The notes beneath the pieces were generated by a model. It was not told the DNA's origin and made no database searches. It was given only the letters and a program-made list of their open reading frames with translations. Of a stretch of DNA of 64,000 nucleotides, positions 46,189 to 53,997 are shown piece by piece. The stretch's first letter is position 1; every line of letters starts with the position of its first letter. This DNA is from Pectobacterium punjabense. GTDB lineage: Bacteria; Pseudomonadota; Gammaproteobacteria; Enterobacterales; Enterobacteriaceae. Where the stretch lies: NCBI RefSeq assembly GCF_012427845.1, contig NZ_CP038498.1:1736001-1800000 (forward strand), given 5' to 3'. The position numbers and the translations under genes are program-made.

Positions 46189-47778
46189 ATGATTAAACAT
46201 AAAAAAGGGTTTTCCTTATTGGAAATAACGCTGGTGTTAGGTGTTGGCGTAGTAATGGCTTTCATGAAGTTTCAGGACATGAAAAGTAATCAAGAAAACA
46301 TTATGGCGAATACCGTAGGTTCGCAGATGAAACAGATGGGGGAGGCGGTTAACCGTTATATCAGTATCCGATATGACAAACTTTCAACGCTTTCATCCAG
46401 TAGCAGCCAAAGCAGCGATCCGGGACCACGAATTTGTTCAGCTACTGGCTGTGAAATTACGCATCAGACGTTGGTAAATGAAGGGCTATTGCCTGTCAGT
46501 TATACCGGAATCAATGCGCAGAAATCATCTTATAAAATCATGTTAAAGCGCGCAGGAACCACACCTAACTACGTTATTAATGGACTGGTTATCACCACGT
46601 TGCCGTGGTTAGAAGGGAACCGTGTTCGCTATGACTTATTAGGTCGTGCTATGCAAGCCTCTGGTATCGATAGTGGTATGACGCAATCTGCAACTGTTGC
46701 ATCAGGTACGGGTGGGCAATGGACTGAGAACCAAAATAGTTATAGTGGTATTAATGCTGCGGGATTGTTGGCCTATCGTGTTGGCTACGATAGCGCTATG
46801 TATTCCGTTTACCTGCGTCGTGATGGCACATTACCGATGACAGGGGATCTGAATATGGGCGGTCAGAGTATCGATAATGTTAAAGACATTACCGCATCTG
46901 GAGCGATCAAAAGCCAGCGATTATCCTCATCCGGTATTGTGGAAGGAACGCATCTCAACGCGACTGAAATTGTGCAGAGTAAAAATGGAACGTTCAGTAA
47001 TAATCTTAAGGTTCAAAATCAATTAACTGTTGATGGTTATTCGACGTTTAACAATATCGTGAAAGTTAATCAATGGCTGGAAAGCGAACAAGGTGTCAGA
47101 TCTCGTGGCGCACTCATTGTTGGTAAAGAAAACGAGAGAAGATTGTGGTTAGGCTGTGGCACATTTTCCAGTTGTTCGTCTGATAACGCGATACCATTAA
47201 GAATCGAAGATGAGTCAGGAAAGAATAATTTCATCTCAATTACCGGAACAACATCATCACCTTCATCAATGAAATTAGATGTTGTAGGAAGCCAAAGAAT
47301 AAGAGGCGATTTAACACTATTGCCTTCGAGCGATGGTTTAGCCAAAGGCGATATCGTGGCATCAGGGAATATCGTTTCATCAGGTACTGTTTCAGGGCAA
47401 TATTTACAGGTTAAATCGACTTCTGTGGCTGGCGCGAGTTGTTCACCTGATGGATTAATTAGTAAAGACGATAAAGGCGCTACACTGTCTTGTCAATCTG
47501 GCATATGGGGGACAAATAGCGGTGGTCTAATCACGGTTGATGGGGGAACATGTCCTGCCGGGGTTGAGCCTGTTTTATATTATGCCTCGATCGCCGTATT
47601 TTGGAACGGACAAGTACGAACCAATCCGTATGGTGATGAGAAACTTTGGGTCCCTCAATACAATATCAATGAAATGGGGTCACATTGTACGACCCACGGC
47701 GGGGGCGAAAAAGGTGAAAAGGAAAGTTGCCGTCCGATACCAAAATATATCAATATAACAAAAGTGAAATGTGGGTGA
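46189..47778 (+). CDS. pilV: PilV-like conjugative type IVb pilus tip prepilin
   Basis: The 529-residue protein opens with a prepilin signal (MIKHKKG then [14 protein letters not shown]) cut by a prepilin peptidase after G7. The body follows PilV of IncI1-type thin pili: [39 protein letters not shown] and [19 protein letters not shown]. PilV tip adhesins choose the recipient cell in liquid mating. The C-terminal adhesin region is single; no rci recombinase or shufflon follows. No pilus assembly genes exist in this element. Confidence 0.88.
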   Translation: MIKHKKGFSLLEITLVLGVGVVMAFMKFQDMKSNQENIMANTVGSQMKQMGEAVNRYISIRYDKLSTLSSSSSQSSDPGPRICSATGCEITHQTLVNEGLLPVSYTGINAQKSSYKIMLKRAGTTPNYVINGLVITTLPWLEGNRVRYDLLGRAMQASGIDSGMTQSATVASGTGGQWTENQNSYSGINAAGLLAYRVGYDSAMYSVYLRRDGTLPMTGDLNMGGQSIDNVKDITASGAIKSQRLSSSGIVEGTHLNATEIVQSKNGTFSNNLKVQNQLTVDGYSTFNNIVKVNQWLESEQGVRSRGALIVGKENERRLWLGCGTFSSCSSDNAIPLRIEDESGKNNFISITGTTSSPSSMKLDVVGSQRIRGDLTLLPSSDGLAKGDIVASGNIVSSGTVSGQYLQVKSTSVAGASCSPDGLISKDDKGATLSCQSGIWGTNSGGLITVDGGTCPAGVEPVLYYASIAVFWNGQVRTNPYGDEKLWVPQYNINEMGSHCTTHGGGEKGEKESCRPIPKYINITKVKCG

Positions 47779-48008
47779 TTTTTGGGGCTGGAATATATGT
47801 TTGGTTATTGTCTGATTTGTTGAATTAGAGCTATGAGGTATTAGCGATGCTTATTGATATACGGCAAGACGAAGTACTATGTGGAAAAGGAAAATGACTG
47901 GAAATTGCCAGTTTTGGTTTGTTGACAGTAAGTGGAAGATAAGTAAATTGCTAGCGAAAGTATTATAGCTTTCCATGGTTTTAAGATACAAAAAATGAGT
48001 CATTATTC

Positions 48009-48042
48009 AGCGTGCAACCTATTTATTATAGGGTTGCACGCT
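48009..48042 (-). terminator. Hairpin at the end of the hns remnant
   Basis: AGCGTGCAACC and GGTTGCACGCT form a perfect 11-pair stem with a 12-base AT-rich loop, 11 bases past the stop of the hns remnant on the minus strand. Confidence 0.65.
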
Positions 48043-48052
48043 GATACGTGTA

Positions 48053-48319
48053 TCAGATCTTAAAATCTTCCAGCTTTTTACCGCTTTCAATAGCAGCAGC
48101 AATCGCTTTAGGTGTACGGCCCTGACCTGTCCATAATTTTTCATTGCCGCTTTCATCGACATATTTATATTTGGCAGGGCGAGGCTCACGTTTGGATTTT
48201 GCTGACTTGGTTGCAGAAGCAGAACCAAGAAATTCAGATGGATCAATACCATCTTCCAGAAGTTGAGCACGAAGGGCTTCAATTTTGGCCTGACGTTCAG
48301 TATTTTTTTGCTGTGCGGT
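48053..48319 (-). pseudogene. 5'-truncated hns paralogue (linker and DNA-binding domain only)
   Basis: The minus strand encodes [40 protein letters not shown] and [19 protein letters not shown], nearly identical to residues from about 50 on of the H-NS protein at 44812. The N-terminal dimerization half is gone and no start codon lies in frame nearby. The break falls exactly at a pair of 31-base-spaced repeats. Confidence 0.85.
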
Positions 48320-48374
48320 GGTGATATGTAATAGCTAATCAATATAGGCTGGTGATATATAATAGATAATCAAT
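48320..48374. repeat. Tandem repeat at the hns breakpoint
   Basis: GGTGATATGTAATAGCTAAT and GGTGATATATAATAGATAAT, each followed by CAAT, start at 48320 and 48351, a 31-base period. They begin where homology to hns ends and may mark the recombination that removed the 5' half. Confidence 0.65.
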
Positions 48375-48518
48375 CTCGTATTGCTCAGTGTCCATTAGAT
48401 TTGGATCATACTGTTTATTTTTATTTGAGATAGTTAATAAAAATAACACCGCAGATACTTGTCAACATAAAATAAATTGATTATCTCCTGAGTATACGTA
48501 AAAATTTCAGGAGGAATT

Positions 48519-49037
48519 ATGTCATTCAGTAAAACAAGATGGCTATGCTTATTTTTAGCCAGTGGGTTTACATCACAAACACTATCAGCCGATAGCCTTT
48601 TTAAAGCTCCGGTCGGCAGTATCTATTCATTGGAATATAACCCAGTTTATAGTGGCGCTAACGTTCTCAAACTCACGCTAAGCCATGTGCCAGATAAGTC
48701 CTGTGCGACATTGGCTACACAATTGGCAGGACAATATTTCGAAGTGCTGGTCAATAACCAATATGTGCCATTAACGCCGCCTGCTTCTGGAACCACATGG
48801 AACAGGAATACTGTCGTGAAGGATAAAACAACGGTGTTATGTCAATCAGGCAAAGATAACACCATTGTAGTCAATCATTTTGTTTATCCGAAAACCTACG
48901 CACTTTATCAATCTGATGGGGATATCGTTCATTCCTCTGGTGGTTCTGCTGAAAAAGAAAACCTCGTTAATGTCAGTTATGAGATTTATCGACAAACCAT
49001 GCAGACCAGAGAAAACCATCAGCTATCGATTAAATAA
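48519..49037 (+). CDS. Secreted protein in the pilin operon, unknown
   Basis: The 172-residue protein has a Sec signal peptide (MSFSKTRWLCLFLASGFTSQ, cut near LSA) and two cysteine pairs in a strand-rich mature part. AGGAGG precedes the ATG. It lies 12 bases before a prepilin gene, so a periplasmic or pilus-related job is likely, but no family is recognized. Confidence 0.7.
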   Translation: MSFSKTRWLCLFLASGFTSQTLSADSLFKAPVGSIYSLEYNPVYSGANVLKLTLSHVPDKSCATLATQLAGQYFEVLVNNQYVPLTPPASGTTWNRNTVVKDKTTVLCQSGKDNTIVVNHFVYPKTYALYQSDGDIVHSSGGSAEKENLVNVSYEIYRQTMQTRENHQLSIK

Positions 49038-49049
49038 TAAGGTATAAAA

Positions 49050-49583
49050 ATGAAAAAGAAAAAAGGATATTCAGTATTAGAAATTGTTTTAGTGCTTGGG
49101 ATAGCTTCAGGTATTGCCTACACTGCATTGAGCTTTTACCGCAATGAAAAACACGATGCGGCAGTAAGGGAAACGGTTCAACAGATCCATACCATATTCA
49201 ACACAGCAGATGCGTATCTGATGAGTGCCAAACCGGATGGGAGTGTTCAGGAAACCTATCCCATCTCTATGCAGATCTTAAAAAACACATTGGCTTTTCC
49301 GTTGAATCTTGGGGAACTGCGTGAAGGTTCAGAGGCAGAAGTAGCGGCAAGCACTGCAATATCAACCTCTGCATCCAAATCCGCCAGTACGTCAGCCTCA
49401 CTGTCTACCAGTAAATCAGCGTCAACATCGGCATCGGTGAGCGTCAGTAAGTCGATATCGTCGTCTATATCGAATTCGATATCAGCCTCTCAATCTGCCT
49501 TAACTCAGGAGATATCGCTCTTGCTGTCAAAATGGACGCTTTTTTCAAAGCTTACAGAGAGTATGTTATTGCGAGGAACCTGA
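49050..49583 (+). CDS. Type IV prepilin-like protein with serine-rich repeats, probably frameshifted
   Basis: The N-terminus MKKKKG then YSVLEIVLVLGIASGIAYTA is a class III prepilin signal and pilin helix. After a globular part come SAS/SK-type repeats (SASTSASLSTSKSAS). The current frame ends at 49583, but a different frame from 49532 continues 51 codons to 49687 (MDAFFKAYREYVIARNLNNK) with protein-like composition, so a small indel near 49500 to 49530 has probably truncated the protein. It could assemble with a helper type IVb pilus. Confidence 0.72.
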   Translation: MKKKKGYSVLEIVLVLGIASGIAYTALSFYRNEKHDAAVRETVQQIHTIFNTADAYLMSAKPDGSVQETYPISMQILKNTLAFPLNLGELREGSEAEVAASTAISTSASKSASTSASLSTSKSASTSASVSVSKSISSSISNSISASQSALTQEISLLLSKWTLFSKLTESMLLRGT

Positions 49584-49800
49584 ATAATAAAAGGGATGCG
49601 GAAAGAATTGACAGGGATAATGGATATAATTTTATAAGGTATAACTACAATGTAAAAAATTGGATCGATGGGAAATATCATAATTAATTTAAACTAAGAT
49701 CACTTTTTCATTTTTTAGTGTCGAATTCTCTGTAAGTGTTTTTTATTATCCTATTTTTGTCTTTTTTATAAAAACTGATGCTATCTTGTTGAGGTAGATA

Positions 49801-49822
49801 AAAGGGCTGTTAAGCCCTTTTA
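49801..49822. terminator. Bidirectional terminator
   Basis: AAAGGGCT, GTTA, AGCCCTTTT is a strong hairpin with T and A tracts, placed between the prepilin gene and a converging small gene. Confidence 0.78.
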
Positions 49823-49858
49823 ACGTATGTGGGAAGACCGATAGAAAAGGCGTTGATA

Positions 49859-50029
49859 TTAGCTGGCTACTTCTTTCTGGTAGGTCAGATACAATGTATT
49901 TAGCCTTTCCCACAAAATAAAAGACAAAATCTCTTTTGCCTTGGGTTCATCCAGTTCAATAACGGCGTAAATCAATGCCCGACACTGATCGATGATTTCT
50001 TCCAGTTCCAGTGGTGTGTTATCGAACAT
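49859..50029 (-). CDS. Small protein of 56 residues, unknown
   Basis: The frame reads MFDNTPLELEEIIDQCRALI and continues through an amphipathic helix to EVAS. GGAGGCTTATC precedes the ATG, an excellent ribosome site. It overlaps the 32-codon frame before it by 11 bases, which suggests coupling. Helical, acidic, no recognized family. Confidence 0.65.
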   Translation of the reverse strand: MFDNTPLELEEIIDQCRALIYAVIELDEPKAKEILSFILWERLNTLYLTYQKEVAS

Positions 50030-50117
50030 GATAAGCCTCCGTTGCTGGATATGGCAAAAAAGCAGTAGCCAGATGCAGATTTTCAGGAAGGGAATAGGTA
50101 AACTGACAGACAGCCAT
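50019..50117 (-). CDS. Very small protein or leader of 32 residues
   Basis: The frame begins MAVCQFTYSLPENLHLATAF with AAGGACTAACGCT upstream and ends inside the next gene. It may be a leader that couples translation of the 56-residue protein or a small protein in its own right. Confidence 0.42.
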   Translation of the reverse strand: MAVCQFTYSLPENLHLATAFLPYPATEAYHVR

Positions 50118-50418
50118 AGCGTTAGTCCTTATAACGTTGAGGTTAGCCCTTGTCTGGTATTGCTGTACCTTTCAGGGGCGAAACTGGTGTTCAGGTGGTC
50201 TTTGTCAAGGCTCGTACCTGATCGGTTGCAATGTAGTCTTAGATCTATCACTAGTCAATTCAATTAGTTAATGCGATACAAGAAACGTTACAGCGGGAAA
50301 ATATCCGATGTTTCAAATCTGCATAGCTTCGGAGCCGCCTGATGAAGTGGCGGAGAATGCGACTTGCTGAGGCTGATTATAGTAAGTAGTCAATAATACA
50401 TTTTTTAAGGATGATTCT
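50118..50418. other. Gap without a supported gene
   Basis: These 300 bases look closer in composition to the chromosome and have no credible frame. CCGCCTGATGAAGTGGCGG near 50333 is a small hairpin. The end carries AAGGATGATTCT before the next start. Confidence 0.45.
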
Positions 50419-50877
50419 ATGTCTAATTCTAATATCGGGAATTGGGTTGCTATTGTTAGTGTCGTTGCTTCTGCATTTACTGCGATCTATTCAACTTGGG
50501 ATAAAAGCAAAACAGAACTCGCGCTAGAAGAAATAAAATCAAAATATGAAATTCAAAAGAGTGATAAAGTTCGGGTTTGGTCTGAAAAAAAAGAGCGCTG
50601 TAATCTTATTGTTGATGCGGCTCGCAAACTTGCTCAGGCTCATGGAAAGGTGTATAGAGAACTGAAGTTAGAACATCAGGCAAATATGGAAGAAAATTTG
50701 TGGGCAGCAGCGACAGTCCTCACAATTAAGAATCAGGAAAGATTTCTATCTGAATATCAAAAAGGTCCTGCGAAAGAAGATGAGGGTGGTTTCACTTACA
50801 GGGGAAAACTTGTCTCAATAACGCTACAAGGTTTAGCTGATGACGGACAAAAATGCTTCCAAGAATTATCACAGTAA
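50419..50877 (+). CDS. Membrane-anchored coiled-coil protein, unknown
   Basis: The 152-residue protein has one N-terminal membrane helix (WVAIVSVVASAFTAIYSTW) and a charged helical cytoplasmic part (LEEIKSKYEIQKSDKVRVW). AAGGATG lies upstream. No family or partner is recognized. Confidence 0.66.
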   Translation: MSNSNIGNWVAIVSVVASAFTAIYSTWDKSKTELALEEIKSKYEIQKSDKVRVWSEKKERCNLIVDAARKLAQAHGKVYRELKLEHQANMEENLWAAATVLTIKNQERFLSEYQKGPAKEDEGGFTYRGKLVSITLQGLADDGQKCFQELSQ

Positions 50878-51066
50878 TAATTTCCATAAGATATATATTG
50901 GTTTTTTCTCTATACAAAAACCGATGCCTATTGTTAACATGATATGTACAATAGGTATCGAAAATAAATATAATAAAAAATCAGTGCAGTTTTTACTGTA
51001 ATAAATTTGATTTTTTACGAATTGATATGGTAATTATTTATTGTTGATTTTATAGGGGGAATGCCA

Positions 51067-51351
51067 ATGTGTAAAAAAATAAGGAGGGTGAAAATATTTA
51101 GTTTTCTGTGTGCTTTTTTTGTTTTGGGTGGGGTTGTTAATTATTTTTATTTGAAGATGGCTATTAATGAACTTGAGTGTGGAGTTGTTTTCAATGTTAT
51201 AATAAATAATGATGTTTCGACAAAGATTAACGATGCCCGCCAATTAATTAAATCTGATTATTATGGTTCAAGTCAAGCTGTTAATGATTATCTTAATTAT
51301 GCTCAAAAACTGAAAATGGATGAACTGTATAAAAAAACGATGACTAACTGA
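51067..51351 (+). CDS. Small membrane-anchored protein, unknown
   Basis: The 94-residue protein has a single N-terminal membrane helix (IFSFLCAFFVLGGVVNYFYL) and a small outer domain. The start at 51067 has AGGGGGA six bases upstream; the in-frame ATG at 51061 is too close to it. No family is recognized. Confidence 0.58.
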   Translation: MCKKIRRVKIFSFLCAFFVLGGVVNYFYLKMAINELECGVVFNVIINNDVSTKINDARQLIKSDYYGSSQAVNDYLNYAQKLKMDELYKKTMTN

Positions 51352-51372
51352 CTATGCTTTATCAGTTATAAC

Positions 51373-51678
51373 TTAATAATAATCATTTTCCTTTTGGTGC
51401 TTAAAACCGACTACAATATAACGCCCCTGAGCGTCAATGAAATAACAATATTCGTAGCCAGAATCACCATAAGGGACAATTACTTCATATAAAAAATCAT
51501 CATAGCCTTCTTCATCGGAGAAGAAACCAGTGCTCAGCCCTTTTTCAAGATTATCCAAACTGTCTGCGATGGTGCGTTTAACGTCGTTAATGACGTAGCC
51601 TGCGGAATTATTTTCGAGGAAGGCCAGACAGCGATTAATTCCTTTCCGAGCCTTTTCCGTCACGATCACTTGTGGCAT
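51373..51678 (-). CDS. ParE/RelE-family toxin
   Basis: The 101-residue protein has the ParE/RelE fold order: an N-terminal helix (TEKARKGINRCLAFLENN) and the strands FLYEVIVPYGDSGYEYCYFI and RYIVVGFKHQKENDYY. It would poison gyrase or translation; ParE and RelE cannot be told apart here. It overlaps its antitoxin gene by 13 bases. Confidence 0.85.
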   Translation of the reverse strand: MPQVIVTEKARKGINRCLAFLENNSAGYVINDVKRTIADSLDNLEKGLSTGFFSDEEGYDDFLYEVIVPYGDSGYEYCYFIDAQGRYIVVGFKHQKENDYY

Positions 51679-51929
51679 TCAGGAAGATCCCCGTTTTTAC
51701 CACTACGCAGAAAATCAACGACTTCTTTGCCCGTTAAATGATCACCGGTGTTGAGGTAGTTCGCGTATGAAGACTGTGCTTGCTGGCGTAAACGCTCTTT
51801 CTGTTCTTCCGCATCAACATAGGAAACGATAGCTTGCTTCATCAGGTAGTGCTTTGTTCTCTTGCGATTAGCCGCCAGACGGGCAAGCCTTTCCTCAAGT
51901 TGCATATCAAGCTTTACGGAAACTGCCAT
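51666..51929 (-). CDS. Ribbon-helix-helix antitoxin (ParD/RelB-like)
   Basis: The 87-residue protein opens with a ribbon-helix-helix (SVKLDMQLEERLARLAANRK, then RTKHYLMKQAIVSYV) that binds DNA as a dimer; its tail should neutralize the toxin. GGGAGGTTAAC precedes the start on the minus strand, and a strong palindromic operator lies further upstream. Confidence 0.86.
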   Translation of the reverse strand: MAVSVKLDMQLEERLARLAANRKRTKHYLMKQAIVSYVDAEEQKERLRQQAQSSYANYLNTGDHLTGKEVVDFLRSGKNGDLPECHK

Positions 51930-51950
51930 GTTAACCTCCCAGAGTTTAGG

Positions 51951-51975
51951 TAATAAAAGGTATTACCTTTTATTA
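51951..51975 (-). promoter_or_regulatory. Palindromic operator of the toxin-antitoxin pair
   Basis: TAATAAAAGGTA and TACCTTTTATTA mirror each other about a single central base, a 25-base near-perfect palindrome 21 bases upstream of the antitoxin start. This is the usual place for autoregulation by the RHH antitoxin. Confidence 0.7.
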
Positions 51976-52059
51976 CTCTGCTTTGAATGAAAAGTCAAAC
52001 AATCTCAGGCCATATGGCGACTAAAGGCTTATCTATTTATGCTCCCCGCATTTGATGTA

Positions 52060-53337
52060 TCATTCCTTCTGCCCAAACTCAAACGGCCTAACCATCGCGT
52101 TGCTGTTAGCATCCAGAAAATCAGCCCACCATTGCAACATGAGGCGGCGTTGCTCAAGGTGTTTGGCCTTGTGAGTGTAGGCAGCGCGAACGTTGTTCTT
52201 TTCCATGTGGCTCATCTGAAGTTCAACCACGTCTTCAGGCCAAATACCCGATTCAATCAACGCACTACACGCCAGCGTGCGGAAACCATGACCACACAGA
52301 TCGGTTGTGGTGTCATAGCCCATTTTGCGCAGTGCTTTGTTGATGGTGTTTTCACTCATAGGCTTCATCGCATCATAACAGCCAGTCAGGATAAAGCCGT
52401 CATCACCGTTAACGTCATAGGTGAGGTCTTTAAGCTCTTCTAAAATTGCCAGTGCTTGATCGCATAGAGGAACATAATGTTTCCTGCGCATTTTTGCACC
52501 ACGGCCTGAATGCTTGATCCCTTTTATGGCTTCACGCTGTTCAGGGATAACCCACAAAGCGCTTTTGAAATCGATCTCTGACCAACGGGCAAAGCGGAGT
52601 TCGCTTGAACGGACAAAAATCAGTAGATTGAGTTTGATCGCAAGTTGCGTCAATCTGCTACGGCCTTTATAGCCTTCAATGCGTTCCAGTAGGGTAGGAA
52701 TCTCTTCCAGTTCGATAGCGGGGCGGTGTTCCGTCTGTGGCTTCTGAACTGCCCCTTCCAAATCATAGGCAGGATTGAAACGGATCATCTTTTGCTGGAC
52801 GGCATAACGCATGATGGCGGTAGCATACTGTTTTACTCGCATAGCGATTTCCAGATAACCCAGCTTCTCTATCTTTTTGATGGGAACCAGCAGATCGCCT
52901 GTATCCAGTTCAGCAATATCTTTGTTGCCAATATCAGGGAACAGGTAGGTTTCCAGTCGTGTCCATACCGAACGCTGATAATCTTCTGACCATGTGGTTT
53001 TGGTGGCAAACCAGCTTTTAGCGACGGTTTTGAAAGCGCGGGTGTTGTTACGTCGCTCTTGAACGATTTTGTTGTCAGCCTGTTTTTTGGCGCTGGGGTC
53101 TAATCCAGCCGCTAACAACTTTTTTGCTTCATCTCTGCGTTGTCTTGCATCAGCTAGAGAAACTGCAGGGTAGACGCCGATGGAGAACACCTTCTGTTTC
53201 CCTTCGAAGCGATAACCCAACTGCCAGTATTTGGAACCGTTGGGATGTACCAGCAAGTAGAGGCCAAACCCGTCAGTGAGCTTCACCACCTTTTCTGACG
53301 GCTTGGCATTTTTTACTTTAGTATCAGTCAGTGACAT
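52060..53337 (-). CDS. P4-type tyrosine integrase
   Basis: The 425-residue protein has the DUF4102-type arm domain (MSLTDTKVKNAKPSEKVVKL, GFGLYLLV), then a core domain and the catalytic set: R in LLIFVRSSELRFARW, HGFRT and the H and Y of MSHMEKNNVRAAYTH. It inserts the element at tRNA-Asn-type sites. The start at 53337 has GGAGGGAGCCGTC upstream; a 22-residue longer reading is not supported. It lies 175 bases from the right att. Confidence 0.93.
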   Translation of the reverse strand: MSLTDTKVKNAKPSEKVVKLTDGFGLYLLVHPNGSKYWQLGYRFEGKQKVFSIGVYPAVSLADARQRRDEAKKLLAAGLDPSAKKQADNKIVQERRNNTRAFKTVAKSWFATKTTWSEDYQRSVWTRLETYLFPDIGNKDIAELDTGDLLVPIKKIEKLGYLEIAMRVKQYATAIMRYAVQQKMIRFNPAYDLEGAVQKPQTEHRPAIELEEIPTLLERIEGYKGRSRLTQLAIKLNLLIFVRSSELRFARWSEIDFKSALWVIPEQREAIKGIKHSGRGAKMRRKHYVPLCDQALAILEELKDLTYDVNGDDGFILTGCYDAMKPMSENTINKALRKMGYDTTTDLCGHGFRTLACSALIESGIWPEDVVELQMSHMEKNNVRAAYTHKAKHLEQRRLMLQWWADFLDANSNAMVRPFEFGQKE

Positions 53338-53480
53338 GACGGCTCCCTCCGATTGCTGGTAAAAACGAAATCGAACCAGCTTTACCAGTATTTTTACCAG
53401 CAAAAGGGTATGGCTTCGAGTGTTTTTGGGTGAACGAGGGCGAACCTGAAGAAGGGGATAACCAATTGATTAAAAGCAAA

Positions 53481-53507
53481 AAAGCAGACGTCAGTGAACG
53501 TCTGCTT
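53481..53507 (-). terminator. Terminator hairpin beside the right att site
   Basis: AAAGCAGACGT and ACGTCTGCTTT form a perfect 11-pair stem, flanked by T and A runs. It resembles the usual tRNA-Asn terminator and lies in the same place relative to att as the hairpin at 19168. Confidence 0.75.
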
Positions 53508-53511
53508 TCTT

Positions 53512-53535
53512 TAATTTGGCTCCTCTGACTGGACT
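53512..53535 (-). other. Right attachment site (att), partial tRNA-Asn 3' end
   Basis: Identical over 24 bases to 19203 to 19226. After GGACT the sequence leaves the tRNA (TTAACATG), so tRNA-Asn is not restored here. The intact tRNA is therefore expected further right, past at least one more element. Confidence 0.82.
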
Positions 53536-53997
53536 TTAACATGCACCTATCTGGTTGTTTTTTCATGTTAAAAATGATTTGCTGGGAAGCGTCTACCAAC
53601 AAATCTACCAATAACACTATCTGTTTTTAGAAACCAATGTCAATAAGAACCTAAGCTAACTTTTGTGGTGGTAGGGTAGTAAGTGGTTTATCTGGTAATA
53701 TAATCAGAATAGAAAAAATGGTGTATACCTATCCAAGATTGGTAGGTGGAGGTGAACTGTTTTACTTATAACTTATTGATTGTTATAAAAAAACCACCTT
53801 GCGGTGGTTTTTTGTTTTTTCTTTGTGTTCGTCGGTATCGCAATTTTTCAGCGTAGCGGGGAAGATTACCGTCTCTTTGCTCCCCACCTTTGATATCAAT
53901 CATACGTAGATGAACTATGCTTGTCAAGTCTACTTGCATCTTTTTTACTGTGTATAGTCGAAAGTTGTTCATAGATAAATTTTATGACAAAAAATAC
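53536..53997. other. Left end of the second element, no gene
   Basis: A hairpin AAACCACC, TTGC, GGTGGTTT at 53791 to 53810 is followed by T residues and is a good terminator. A 68-codon minus-strand frame over this hairpin has no coding support. Nothing else is recognized. Confidence 0.5.

Larger units (their letters stand above)
19203..53535. mobile_element. Integrative mobilizable element of about 34.3 kb at a tRNA-Asn-derived site
   Basis: Direct 24-base att repeats bound an AT-rich segment with its own integrase beside the right repeat, AlpA-type regulator near the left end, MobA/MobL relaxase, TraD-like pair, candidate oriT, RepL-like genes and accessory cargo. No type IV secretion genes are present, so it would need a helper conjugative system. 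The boundaries are well supported by the repeats; excision and replication are inference. Confidence 0.8.

Noticed and set aside
47615..47640. Shufflon recombination site in pilV
   Set aside because: A CCAATCCG string resembles part of an sfx repeat, but there is only one copy, it lies late in the gene, and no rci gene or alternative C-terminal segments follow.
48019..48342. A 107-residue protein on the minus strand
   Set aside because: This frame is the out-of-phase reading of the truncated hns copy; the true frame gives clear H-NS sequence.
53766..53972. A 68-residue minus-strand protein
   Set aside because: It runs across a strong terminator hairpin, lacks a ribosome site and has no protein-like composition.
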